From: Gammaproteobacteria bacterium
Lineage (GTDB): Bacteria; Pseudomonadota; Gammaproteobacteria; Enterobacterales; Alteromonadaceae
DNA length: 64,000 nucleotides
Direction: 5' to 3'
Assembly: GCA_018825965.1 (NCBI GenBank)
Contig: JAHKAA010000020.1
Coordinates: 84,691-148,690, forward strand
The notes below the pieces were generated by a model, which saw only the letters and a program-made list of their open reading frames with translations, was not told the DNA's origin and ran no database searches. Within the stretch, counting starts at the first letter, position 1. Each line of letters begins with the position of its first letter. The translations under genes were made by a program, and so were the position numbers. Below, one piece after another: positions 20,852 to 29,278 of this stretch.

Positions 20852-20880
20852 CTGTTTTTTGTCAGTGGTTACTATATAAT
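20852..20880 (+). promoter_or_regulatory. rplM-rpsI promoter with GC-rich discriminator
   Basis: A perfect TATAAT (20875-20880) is followed at once by a run of G and C (CCGCGCCCGGCCC). A G+C-rich discriminator is typical of ribosomal promoters repressed by ppGpp and DksA. The -35 element about 17 bases upstream is weak. Confidence 0.65.
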
Positions 20881-20955
20881 CCGCGCCCGGCCCACGTTAC
20901 AGCCTGAAATTGCCGTAGCCTGGCAGTTTATGTACTCGAAGGGGTGCGATAAGCG

Positions 20956-20973
20956 ACACAATGAAGATTGTGT
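20956..20973 (+). promoter_or_regulatory. Leader hairpin upstream of rplM
   Basis: ACACAAT-GAAG-ATTGTGT forms a 7-bp stem with a tetraloop in the rplM leader. A run of about ten T bases follows at 20990-20999, just ahead of the gene. It could be an autoregulatory site for L13, which is known to control its own operon in E. coli, or an attenuator. This is inferred from position. Confidence 0.4.
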
Positions 20974-21012
20974 TAGGTGTAACAGTGTTATTTTTTTTTG
21001 GGTAGTTTTTAG

Positions 21013-21441
21013 ATGAAAACTTTTACTGCTAAGCCAGAAAGCGTTCAACGTGACTGGTTCGTTGTTGATGCAACAGGTAAGACACTTGGTCGTATCGCAA
21101 CTGAGATCGCTCTTCGTTTACGCGGAAAGCACAAACCAGAGTTCACTCCACACGTTGATACCGGTGATTACATCATCGTTGTAAATGCTGATAAAGTGAC
21201 TGTCACTGGTAACAAAGCAAAAAACAAAATGTACTACTCTCACAGTGGTTTCCCAGGTGGTATCAAAGAAATTAACTTTGAAAAACTGCTTGTGAAGAAG
21301 CCGGAGATGGTATTGGAAGCAGCCGTAAAAGGTATGTTGCCTAAAGGTCCTCTGGGCCGCGCTATGTTCCGTAAGTTAAAAGTTTATGCAGGCGCCGAGC
21401 ATCAACATGCTGCTCAGCAACCGCAAGTTTTAGATATCTAA
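21013..21441 (+). CDS. rplM: 50S ribosomal protein L13
   Basis: A 142-residue L13, identical in length to the E. coli protein and full of family signatures ([33 protein letters not shown]). It binds 23S rRNA early in assembly of the large subunit. The codons are strongly biased, as expected for a highly expressed gene. It is followed 12 bases later by rpsI. Confidence 0.98.
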   Translation: MKTFTAKPESVQRDWFVVDATGKTLGRIATEIALRLRGKHKPEFTPHVDTGDYIIVVNADKVTVTGNKAKNKMYYSHSGFPGGIKEINFEKLLVKKPEMVLEAAVKGMLPKGPLGRAMFRKLKVYAGAEHQHAAQQPQVLDI

Positions 21442-21453
21442 TCGGAGCAGAAC

Positions 21454-21846
21454 ATGGCAACTAATCAATATTACGGTACTGGTCGTCGTAAGACCTCTAC
21501 AGCTCGTGTATTCATCAAAGCAGGTTCAGGTAACATCGTTATCAACCAACGCTCTATCACTGAATACTTCGGTCGTGAAACTGCTCGTATGGTTGTAATG
21601 CAACCGTTAGAGTTAGTGGAAATGGTAGGCAAGTTTGACTTATACGTCACTGTTAAAGGTGGTGGTATTTCTGGTCAGGCTGGCGCAATCCGCCACGGTA
21701 TCACCCGCGCTCTGATGGAGTTCGACGAGTCTCTGCGCCCTGCATTACGTAAAGCTGGTTTCGTCACTCGTGACGCCCGTAAAGTTGAACGTAAGAAAGT
21801 GGGTCTGCATAAAGCTCGTAAGCGTCCACAGTACTCAAAACGTTAA
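21454..21846 (+). CDS. rpsI: 30S ribosomal protein S9
   Basis: A 130-residue S9, the E. coli length, ending in the conserved basic tail [11 protein letters not shown] that reaches the P-site tRNA. The start is set by GGAG seven bases upstream. It is co-transcribed with rplM and followed by a strong terminator. Confidence 0.98.
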   Translation: MATNQYYGTGRRKTSTARVFIKAGSGNIVINQRSITEYFGRETARMVVMQPLELVEMVGKFDLYVTVKGGGISGQAGAIRHGITRALMEFDESLRPALRKAGFVTRDARKVERKKVGLHKARKRPQYSKR

Positions 21847-22247
21847 TTCGTTTTTTGTTGCAAAGAACCCGGTCTTGTACCGGGTTTTTTATTTACTGTA
21901 TTGTGCAAAATACTTACCGCGCTATAGTGGTCTTACTCTCAGTTTTTAGCTTTTCATTTTTTGTCCGTCGATTTGAAATGCAGTCCATTTTAAAGCCGCT
22001 ACTTTTGCGTCTGATCACAACACAAAGGTCTTTTTCCGGTGAAAACATGGTGATGCAAAGTTTTACTGACTATTCTGGTTCGGTGTTTTATCGAAAAACT
22101 GATGTCATAACAAAGAGAATTCGGCTAAATCCTTGTGTAAAGCAGGGCTTTTCATTATGATCCGCCGTATTTTTCAACTTATAATAATCGCTGTAATTCA
22201 GCCGCTTAAAATATCAGTATTTAAGCGTTTAACGTGGAGATGAGTGG
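21847..22247. other. Intergenic region between rpsI and petA
   Basis: It contains the rpsI terminator near its left end and a candidate petA promoter near its right end: TATAAT at 22180-22185 with no good -35 match. A 101-codon open frame across it runs through the terminator, has no family resemblance and is not considered a gene. Confidence 0.5.
21866..21890 (+). terminator. rplM-rpsI terminator
   Basis: AACCCGGT, a five-base loop and ACCGGGTT form an 8-bp stem followed by a T tract, 20 bases after the rpsI stop. Confidence 0.92.
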
Positions 22248-22838
22248 ATGAGCAATGCGCCTGTAGATCATGGTCGCCGTCGCTTTCTGACCATAGCAAC
22301 TTCTGTAGTTGGTGGGGTTGGTGCGATTGGAGCTGCTGTTCCCTTTATTGCTTCCTGGAATCCGAGTGAAAAAGCTAAACAAGCTGGTGCTGCAGTCACC
22401 GCTGACATTAGCAAACTCGAAGACGGGCAGTTAATTCGGGTTGAGTGGCGGGGCAAGCCGGTATGGATCGTTAAACGGACTCCGGCCATGCTGGAAACCT
22501 TAAGCAATTTCGATGATAAACTTCGTGACCCAGGTTCCGAAGACCCGCAACAGCCTGATTACGCAAAAAATACTCACCGTTCAAAAAAACCAGAAATTTT
22601 TGTAGCTGTTGGGATCTGTACTCACCTCGGCTGTTCTCCAACTTACATTATGAAAGACTTTGAAGCCCAGGTTGAAGGCATGCCTTCAGGTTTCTTCTGT
22701 CCATGTCACGGCTCTACTTATGATATGGCTGGTCGGGTGTTCTCTGGCGTTCCGGCACCTAAAAACCTGATGATCCCACCTTATATGTTTGTCGATGACA
22801 CCACCATTTTGATTGGTGAAGATGAGGGGACAGCTTAA
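22248..22838 (+). CDS. petA: Ubiquinol-cytochrome c reductase iron-sulfur subunit
   Basis: A 196-residue Rieske protein. A twin-arginine motif (GRRRFLT) precedes the single N-terminal helix. The 2Fe-2S cluster is bound by CTHLGC and CPCHGS, two Cys and two His. It accepts electrons from ubiquinol at the Qo site of the cytochrome bc1 complex and passes them to cytochrome c1. A GGAG sits seven bases ahead of the ATG. The stop overlaps the petB start by one base. Confidence 0.97.
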   Translation: MSNAPVDHGRRRFLTIATSVVGGVGAIGAAVPFIASWNPSEKAKQAGAAVTADISKLEDGQLIRVEWRGKPVWIVKRTPAMLETLSNFDDKLRDPGSEDPQQPDYAKNTHRSKKPEIFVAVGICTHLGCSPTYIMKDFEAQVEGMPSGFFCPCHGSTYDMAGRVFSGVPAPKNLMIPPYMFVDDTTILIGEDEGTA

Positions 22839-24112
22839 TGTTTAAAAACTTTATGAGCTGGATTGAGTACCGCATGCCATTTATGGAGAAAATGAATCTC
22901 CACGTGATGCAGTACCCGGCGCCAAAAAACTTTAACTTCTGGTACTTCTTTGGCTCTTTAGCCATGTTAGTACTGGTGAACCAAATTCTGACTGGTATCT
23001 GGTTAACGATGAACTTCGTGCCAAGTGCCGAAGGCGCTTTCGCTTCTGTTGAATACATCATGCGTGATGTCGAGTACGGCTGGCTGCTGCGTTATATGCA
23101 CTCTACCGGTGCTTCTGCCTTCTTTGTTGTTGTTTACCTGCACATGCTGCGTGGCATGATGTATGGCTCATACCAGAAACCACGGGAGCTGCTGTGGATC
23201 TTCGGTATGCTGATTTTCTTAGTCTTAATGGCTGAAGCCTTTATGGGGTATTTATTACCCTGGGGTCAGATGTCGTTCTGGGGTGCTCAGGTGATTATTT
23301 CGATCTTCGGTGTTATTCCGGTGATTGGTGATGATTTAACCTTGTGGATCCGTGGTGACTACGTGATTTCCGGTGCAACTTTAAACCGTTTCTTTGCCTT
23401 ACACGTCATTGCTTTACCATTGGTACTGGTTGTACTGGTGTTCCTGCACATCATAGCTCTGCATGAAGTAGGTTCAAACAACCCTGATGGTATAGATGTA
23501 AAACGTGAAAATAACGGCGAAAAAATCGAAAACAATGTCTCAGACAAATTTACCTTTCACCAGTATTTCACCAAAGGCGGTAAAAAAATTATCGTTGATG
23601 CTATTCCTTTCCACCCGTACTACACGGTGAAAGACATAGTGGGTGTGGTGGGTTTCCTGTTTATTTTCTGTTTTGTGATCTTCTTTGCCCCTGAAGGTGG
23701 TGGTTACTTCCTGGAGCCGCCAAACTTTGAGCCAGCAAACCCAATGAAAACGCCTGACCATATAGCGCCGGTCTGGTACTTTACGCCTTTCTACGCCATT
23801 TTACGTGCTGTGCCTGATCAGCTGTTTGGTGCGATCTTTATGTTCCTGGCTATTCTGTTCCTGGCTCTGTTGCCATGGTTGGATCGTTGCCCTGTGCGTT
23901 CTGTCCGTTACCGCAGCACTTTGCACAAAGCGAACCTGATTAATTTCTGCATCAGCTTTGTTGCCTTAGGTGTATTAGGTGTATTACCAGCGACTCCGTT
24001 TTATACCTTGTTAGCGCAGATTTTCTCTTTCACTTATTTTGCTTACTTTGGCCTGTTATGGTTCTACAGCAAAAATGAGAAAACCAAGCCGTTGCCAGTG
24101 AGGTTATCCTGA
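22838..24112 (+). CDS. petB: Cytochrome b of the bc1 complex
   Basis: A 424-residue cytochrome b with eight or nine membrane helices. Paired histidines in helices B and D bind the two b-type hemes. The Qo-site motif appears as PDHIAPVWYF, a slight variant of the usual PEWYF region. It spans the inner membrane and carries out the Q-cycle. It overlaps petA and petC by one base each, so the three are co-translated. Confidence 0.96.
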   Translation: MFKNFMSWIEYRMPFMEKMNLHVMQYPAPKNFNFWYFFGSLAMLVLVNQILTGIWLTMNFVPSAEGAFASVEYIMRDVEYGWLLRYMHSTGASAFFVVVYLHMLRGMMYGSYQKPRELLWIFGMLIFLVLMAEAFMGYLLPWGQMSFWGAQVIISIFGVIPVIGDDLTLWIRGDYVISGATLNRFFALHVIALPLVLVVLVFLHIIALHEVGSNNPDGIDVKRENNGEKIENNVSDKFTFHQYFTKGGKKIIVDAIPFHPYYTVKDIVGVVGFLFIFCFVIFFAPEGGGYFLEPPNFEPANPMKTPDHIAPVWYFTPFYAILRAVPDQLFGAIFMFLAILFLALLPWLDRCPVRSVRYRSTLHKANLINFCISFVALGVLGVLPATPFYTLLAQIFSFTYFAYFGLLWFYSKNEKTKPLPVRLS

Positions 24113-24849
24113 TGATTAAGAAGTTATTTACTGTATTAGCGCTGGTTGCATCCAGCGCCGCTATGGCGGCAGGTTCAACAGTGCCTCTGGATAAAGCCCC
24201 CATAGATTTGACAGATAAAGAGTCGCTGCAACGTGGTGCCCGCATCTTCCAGAACTATTGCCTGGGGTGTCACCAAATGGAGTACCAGCGTTATTCACGT
24301 ACCTTTCGTGATTTAGGTATTCCGGAAGATATTGGTATGGAAACTTTAGGTTTCACGGCCAATAAAGTGGGTGACCATATTAAAAATGCGGCACCTAAAG
24401 CGGATCTGGCAAACTGGTTTGGTGCTGCGCCACCAGATTTAACCAACGTGGCCCGTGTGCGTGGACCAGACTGGTTGTACACTTATATGCGTTCTTTTTA
24501 CGCTGATCCAACTCGTCCATTTGGTGTGAACAACGAAGTGTTTCCTATGGTCGGTATGCCACATGTGTTGCAGGAGCTGCAGGGTATTCCTTACAAAGCC
24601 ACTGAAACACGTTTAGTGGATGGTGTATCAACAGAAGTGTATGTAGGTATTAAAACAGATGGTTCAGGTGAGTTGAGTACTGAAGAATATGACAGTGCTG
24701 TCGCTGATCTGGTGAACTATCTGGAATATGTAGGTGAGCCTTCCAAACTAGAGTCGCGCAGCCTAGGTATTAAAGTTCTGATCTTCTTAGGTATTTTCTT
24801 TATCTTCGCTTTCCTGCTGAAGAAAGAATACTGGAGAGACGTCCACTAA
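24112..24849 (+). CDS. petC: Cytochrome c1 of the bc1 complex
   Basis: A 245-residue protein with an N-terminal signal peptide (ending about residue 19), the heme c attachment motif CLGCH, and a C-terminal membrane anchor (about residues 222-238). It takes electrons from the Rieske protein and gives them to soluble cytochrome c. It is the last gene of petABC, followed by a terminator. Confidence 0.96.
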   Translation: MIKKLFTVLALVASSAAMAAGSTVPLDKAPIDLTDKESLQRGARIFQNYCLGCHQMEYQRYSRTFRDLGIPEDIGMETLGFTANKVGDHIKNAAPKADLANWFGAAPPDLTNVARVRGPDWLYTYMRSFYADPTRPFGVNNEVFPMVGMPHVLQELQGIPYKATETRLVDGVSTEVYVGIKTDGSGELSTEEYDSAVADLVNYLEYVGEPSKLESRSLGIKVLIFLGIFFIFAFLLKKEYWRDVH

Positions 24850-24869
24850 GGACAAGAGAGTTAGCCTTT

Positions 24870-24899
24870 AAAGGGGCCGCGAGGCCCCTTTGTATTTTT
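24870..24899 (+). terminator. petABC terminator
   Basis: AAAGGGGCC, loop GCGA, GGCCCCTTT form a 9-bp stem, followed by a T-rich stretch, 21 bases past the petC stop. Confidence 0.88.
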
Positions 24900-24919
24900 G
24901 CTTATAACCGGAGGATCCT

Positions 24920-25558
24920 ATGGCGATTTCTGCCAACAGACGTGCTGTAATGACCTTGTTTTCAACAGCCAATGACATGTACTGTCATCAGGTCAGAATG
25001 GTGCTGGCGGAGAAAGGCGTCACAGTTGATATTATTCAGGTCAGTACAGATAGCCTGCCTGAAGATGTCTACGAGGTTAATCCTTATGGTTCTTTGCCCA
25101 CTTTGATGGACAGAGATTTAGCTTTATTTAAAGCCGATATTATTAACGAATACCTGGACGAGCGTTTCCCACACCCACCCTTAATGCCTGTTTATCCTGT
25201 GGCCCGCGCTAATGCCCGTTTAATGATGCACCGCATCGAAAAAGACTGGTATGGTTTAGCGGATAAAATTCTGAAAAATGCTCCGGATGCTGCTATAGCG
25301 CGTCGTGATTTGCGTGAAGGTTTGCTGGCGATGGCGCCTTTGTTTCAGGAACATCCGTATTTTATGAGTGAAGAATACAGCCTGATCGATTGTTATCTGG
25401 CGGCTTTGCTATGGCGTTTGCCATTATTAGATATTGAACTGACCGGAACCGGCAGTAAATTATTACAAACTTATATGACCCGTATTTTTGAACGCGATGG
25501 CTTTCAGCAATCTTTAACTGAAGCTGAACGTGAGATCCGTCGGGGGCGTGGTTACTGA
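24920..25558 (+). CDS. sspA: Stringent starvation protein A
   Basis: A 212-residue GST-like protein (thioredoxin fold first, helical domain second). SspA proteins lack glutathione chemistry and bind RNA polymerase holoenzyme, affecting stationary-phase and stress genes. The ATG is placed by GGAGG seven bases upstream. The stop shares one base with sspB. petABC-sspA-sspB is a conserved order in related gammaproteobacteria. Confidence 0.95.
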   Translation: MAISANRRAVMTLFSTANDMYCHQVRMVLAEKGVTVDIIQVSTDSLPEDVYEVNPYGSLPTLMDRDLALFKADIINEYLDERFPHPPLMPVYPVARANARLMMHRIEKDWYGLADKILKNAPDAAIARRDLREGLLAMAPLFQEHPYFMSEEYSLIDCYLAALLWRLPLLDIELTGTGSKLLQTYMTRIFERDGFQQSLTEAEREIRRGRGY

Positions 25559-26013
25559 TGGATATGACCCCGAATAAGCCTTATTTAATCCGGGCTTTTT
25601 ACGAATGGATAGTGGATAACAATTTAACGCCTTATCTGGTGGTGAATGCCAGTATTCAGGGCTGTAAAGTGCCAACTCAGCATATTCAGAACGGTCAGAT
25701 TGTGCTGAACATATTGCCTTCGGCAGTAGGCAATATGTTGATGGGTAATGATGTGATTACCTTTAACGCTCGTTTTGGTGGTAAACCTTTTGCGCTGACT
25801 GTCCCCATCAAAGCTGTACTGGCTATTTATGCCCGTGAAAATGGTGCAGGTACTATGTTTGATGCAGAAGAAGATAGCGATGAAGATATGCATCACCCGG
25901 ACTCTGCGTCAGGTGGCGATGAAATGGGCAGTGCTGAGCAGCATCCGTCAGATGACGAACCAACGGATCCAAACAAAGGCAAAAAAGTGTCTCATCTTCG
26001 GGTGATCAAATAA
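25558..26013 (+). CDS. sspB: ClpXP protease specificity-enhancing factor SspB
   Basis: A 151-residue protein. The N-terminal ~110 residues form the SspB dimer domain that binds ssrA-tagged proteins. The very acidic, flexible linker and the short basic tail HLRVIK form the module that docks on ClpX. It delivers stalled-ribosome products to ClpXP. It starts on the last base of sspA. Its 3' end is only nine bases from the convergent ilvY. Confidence 0.95.
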   Translation: MDMTPNKPYLIRAFYEWIVDNNLTPYLVVNASIQGCKVPTQHIQNGQIVLNILPSAVGNMLMGNDVITFNARFGGKPFALTVPIKAVLAIYARENGAGTMFDAEEDSDEDMHHPDSASGGDEMGSAEQHPSDDEPTDPNKGKKVSHLRVIK

Positions 26014-26022
26014 GCATCAGCG

Positions 26023-26907
26023 CTAAATCAGCTCTGATGCAACCTGCCAGAATGCTCTTAATAGCGGCTCGTGCAGCCGCTTCGATAAAATACACAAACC
26101 TAAATCAAAAGGCGCAAATTCATCGCCTTGCGTTAAATAACGCACTCTGTCCCGTGCCGGGCTTTGTTGCGCCACTATAGCGGGCACTAAGGCCACGCCA
26201 GTGCCCAAAGCCACCATACTGACCATAGCCTCATGACCTTCTACTTTGGCGACCACTTTAGGTTCTGCAATACGGGCTTTACGCCACAACTCAAAACGAC
26301 TACGCACAGGACCATGCTCAGGCAAAATAAAAGGCACCTGCTCCCAGGGAATTGGGCTTTGGCTAAGCAAATCATTGGTTTTGCAGGGGATCACCGGCGC
26401 TATCAATTGCAGTGGTACCTTGGCAATACTGCGAAAGGCCATATTGAGCGGAAAATGCTCGGGATAGACAGCCAAAGCTATATCAGCTTCATCTTGTTTT
26501 ACTTTCTCCAAAGCCGCAGAAGCGTCGCCTGTAATGAGCTTAATTTCTGCCAAAGGGCACACCAGACGGAATTTATCCAATATAGCAGGCAGATGACTGA
26601 AGCTGGCGGTGACAGTGCAAAAGAGCCGGATTTCACCGCTTAACGACGCACTGGTTTCACTCAGAGCAATTTGTAGCTGATGCCATTGCTCTAAATAATG
26701 TTTCACAAAAGTCTGCACTTTTTGGCCCGCCAAAGTCAGTCGTACAGAGCGGTTATCCCGCTGGAATAACTCTACGCTTAGCTCTTCTTCCATGCGCTGG
26801 ATCACCCGGCTTAAGGTGGAAGGGCTGACATACATTTGTTCGCTGGTGCGGGCAAAGTTCAGGCTGCTGGCCAGATGCAAAAAAAGCTGGGCGTTGCGAA
26901 TATCCAT
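26023..26907 (-). CDS. ilvY: LysR-type regulator IlvY
   Basis: A 294-residue LysR-type protein with an N-terminal winged helix (about residues 1-60) and a substrate-binding domain. It is divergent from ilvC, the classical arrangement of IlvY, which activates ilvC when acetolactate or acetohydroxybutyrate is present. Assignment rests on the partner gene and the length; the effector was not tested. Confidence 0.9.
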   Translation of the reverse strand: MDIRNAQLFLHLASSLNFARTSEQMYVSPSTLSRVIQRMEEELSVELFQRDNRSVRLTLAGQKVQTFVKHYLEQWHQLQIALSETSASLSGEIRLFCTVTASFSHLPAILDKFRLVCPLAEIKLITGDASAALEKVKQDEADIALAVYPEHFPLNMAFRSIAKVPLQLIAPVIPCKTNDLLSQSPIPWEQVPFILPEHGPVRSRFELWRKARIAEPKVVAKVEGHEAMVSMVALGTGVALVPAIVAQQSPARDRVRYLTQGDEFAPFDLGLCILSKRLHEPLLRAFWQVASELI

Positions 26908-26946
26908 CAGTCGTTATTAACCGTGTTGCATAAAATGAAATACTGT

Positions 26947-26978
26947 ATTGTGAATATATCACTTCACGCAATCATTGC
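26947..26978. promoter_or_regulatory. Candidate IlvY operator
   Basis: In the 172-bp ilvY/ilvC gap there is an interrupted inverted repeat, ATTGTGAA-N8-TTCACGCAAT, overlapped on its right by a perfect GCAAT-C-ATTGC palindrome. TTGC/GCAA half-sites resemble those described for IlvY. Binding is inferred. Confidence 0.45.
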
Positions 26979-27079
26979 ACTGTTTTATTCTCGATAGCAT
27001 CAAAACAGTGCATGACCTCTCTGCCCTGTTACGCTGAGCCCAACAGATGGCCTGCTAAAAGAATTCGTCAGGATTTGTT

Positions 27080-28555
27080 ATGAGTAACTACTTCAATACA
27101 TTAAATTTGCGTCAACAGTTAAAACAGTTAGGTAAATGCCGTTTTATGGCCAAAGAAGAGTTTGCTAAAGGCTCTGACTTATTAAAAGGCTGGAAAGTGG
27201 TGATCGTAGGTTGTGGTGCTCAGGGCTTAAACCAGGGCCTGAATATGCGTGACTCAGGCATTGATATTTCTTATGCCTTACGTGCCGAAGCTATTGCCGC
27301 CAAACGTAAGTCGTTCCAGAACGCGTCTGACAATGGTTTTAACGTAGGTACTTACGAAGAGTTAATCCCAACTGCAGATTTAGTATTAAACCTGACACCG
27401 GATAAGCAGCATACGTCAGTGGTGAAAGCTGTGATGCCGTTGATGAAACAAGGCTCAACTTTAGCTTATTCGCACGGTTTCAACATAGTTGAGGAAGGCA
27501 CACAAATTCGTAAAGACATCACAGTCGTGATGGTGGCACCTAAGTGTCCTGGCACTGAAGTGCGTGAAGAATACAAAAGGGGTTTTGGTGTTCCAACTTT
27601 GATTGCTGTGCACCCTGAAAACGACCCTAAAGGTTTAGGTTTAGAAATTGCCAAGGCTTACGCTTCTGCAACTGGTGGCGACCGTGCTGGTGTACTGGAA
27701 TCGTCTTTTGTGGCCGAAGTGAAGTCGGACTTAATGGGCGAACAAACCATTTTATGTGGCATGTTACAAACCGGCTCTATTCTGGCGTACGACAAGTTAG
27801 TGGCCGAAGGTGTGGAAACAGGTTATGCAGCTAAGTTAATCCAGTTTGGTTGGGAAACTGTGACTGAAGCCTTAAAACACGGTGGCATCACTCATATGAT
27901 GGACCGTTTGTCTAACCCGGCCAAGATCAAAGCTTATGATTTAGCTGAAGAATTAAAGGTGACCTTACGTCCACTCTTTGAAAAACATATGGACGATATC
28001 ATCAGCGGTGAATTCTCCCGCACTATGATGGCCGACTGGGCCAATGATGATAAGCAGCTGTTTGGCTGGCGCGAAGAAACCCGTCAATCCGGTTTTGAAA
28101 ATGCACCTGTATCCAGCGAACAAATTCCTGAACAGGATTATTTCGACCGCGGCATTTTGTTTGTCGCTATGGTGAAGGCCGGTGTTGAACTGGCGTTTGA
28201 AACCATGGTTGCTGCAGGTATTGTCGAAGAATCGGCTTACTACGAGTCATTGCACGAAACACCCTTGATCGCCAACACCATAGCGCGTAAACGTTTGTAC
28301 GAAATGAACGTGGTGATTTCAGACACTGCTGAATACGGTAACTACCTGTTCAGTAACGCCGCAGTGCCGCTGTTACGTGATTTCGTCAACACCTTAAGCA
28401 CTGACTATGTTGGCAAGGGCTTAAGCTCTGCTGCCAATGGTGTAGACAATATTCGCCTTATTGCTGTGAACGAAGCAATACGCCAGCATCCTGTAGAGCT
28501 GGTTGGCAAAAAGTTAAGGGGCTATATGACCGCGATGAAAAAAATCGTCGGTTGA
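27080..28555 (+). CDS. ilvC: Ketol-acid reductoisomerase (class II, long form)
   Basis: A 491-residue enzyme, the length of the E. coli class II form with a duplicated C-terminal knotted domain. The NADPH-binding GCGAQG motif is near residue 47. It converts acetolactate or acetohydroxybutyrate to dihydroxy acids for isoleucine and valine synthesis, using Mg2+. It is monocistronic here and divergent from ilvY. AGGA lies nine bases ahead of the ATG. Confidence 0.97.
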   Translation: MSNYFNTLNLRQQLKQLGKCRFMAKEEFAKGSDLLKGWKVVIVGCGAQGLNQGLNMRDSGIDISYALRAEAIAAKRKSFQNASDNGFNVGTYEELIPTADLVLNLTPDKQHTSVVKAVMPLMKQGSTLAYSHGFNIVEEGTQIRKDITVVMVAPKCPGTEVREEYKRGFGVPTLIAVHPENDPKGLGLEIAKAYASATGGDRAGVLESSFVAEVKSDLMGEQTILCGMLQTGSILAYDKLVAEGVETGYAAKLIQFGWETVTEALKHGGITHMMDRLSNPAKIKAYDLAEELKVTLRPLFEKHMDDIISGEFSRTMMADWANDDKQLFGWREETRQSGFENAPVSSEQIPEQDYFDRGILFVAMVKAGVELAFETMVAAGIVEESAYYESLHETPLIANTIARKRLYEMNVVISDTAEYGNYLFSNAAVPLLRDFVNTLSTDYVGKGLSSAANGVDNIRLIAVNEAIRQHPVELVGKKLRGYMTAMKKIVG

Positions 28556-28600
28556 TAGATTAACCCAAGTACAGAGTTTTTACGTGGACCTTGGTTGTTT

Positions 28601-28625
28601 GCCCGGCTTTGCCGGGCTTTTTTTT
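28601..28625 (+). terminator. ilvC terminator
   Basis: GCCCGGC-TTT-GCCGGGC followed by eight T bases: a textbook intrinsic terminator 45 bases past the ilvC stop. Confidence 0.95.
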
Positions 28626-28649
28626 AACTGATATTTAAAAGCTAACTCG

Positions 28650-29135
28650 TTAACTTCCTGAGCTTATTTGAATTGGGTTCCAGCGAATTGCAACATCCTT
28701 TGGCACCAGGTGTTCTGCTGACTCTGACTCTGGCTCCGGGTCCTGAGTCAGTTCAAAACAGACCAGACCCTGGCTATCCGGGATCAGTTGCTGACCCTGC
28801 AGTGTCAACTGGACCTGTTGAGGTAATACAGAACCCTGCTCCTCTCTGTCTGGCTGCAGACCAAAGCTGTGCAGCAACAGACGGTCGCCATCTTCCCGCA
28901 CTAAGAAAAGCTGAAACGCAGAACTGTAGCGGTTTGAAGCCTGCTGATTACGTATTTGGATCTGCAGCCGGATATCGCCCTTTGAAACTCCGGCCTCTGT
29001 GGCAGGGTCAAGCCTGAGACATAAAGTGGCCGGCAAGCGGGCATTTTGCAGTGCTGCGACTTTCTGATCTGAGGCGGAACTAGAGTTACAGCCTGCTACA
29101 GCAAGCAGGGCGCTGAACAAAAGGCGGGTCATCAT
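28650..29135 (-). CDS. Small predicted lipoprotein next to tyrosinase
   Basis: A 161-residue protein beginning MMTRLLFSALLAVAGCN. The LAVAGC lipobox predicts cleavage before Cys and lipid anchoring. The rest has a beta-rich look (LCLRLDPATEA, DIRLQIQIRN) and no motif I recognise. GGAG eight bases before the ATG sets the start. It lies 143 bases downstream of the tyrosinase gene on the same strand and may be co-transcribed. A role as a partner or copper chaperone for the tyrosinase is possible from position only; no clear Met, His or Cys copper-binding cluster is visible. Confidence 0.7.
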   Translation of the reverse strand: MMTRLLFSALLAVAGCNSSSASDQKVAALQNARLPATLCLRLDPATEAGVSKGDIRLQIQIRNQQASNRYSSAFQLFLVREDGDRLLLHSFGLQPDREEQGSVLPQQVQLTLQGQQLIPDSQGLVCFELTQDPEPESESAEHLVPKDVAIRWNPIQISSGS

Positions 29136-29278
29136 GGATGTGCTCCAAAGGACAAACAACTGGTAGTCTGGGGTAAGTATATACCTGCAGCGGCCTTGTG
29201 GTTACAGATAACTACGCCCTTAAGCCCTGCAATTGCATGGCTCAAGGGCGCACGATCTTCAGCTTGTCTGAGGTGTGC

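Noticed and set aside
21855..22160. 101-codon plus-strand open frame after rpsI
   Set aside because: It runs through the rpsI terminator, begins with a non-family sequence, has no ribosome-binding site and looks like an A+T-rich chance frame.
26014..26040. GCATCAG...CTGATGC inverted repeat between sspB and ilvY
   Set aside because: Possible shared terminator, but the loop is 13 bases, there is no T tract, and half of it lies in the ilvY coding end.
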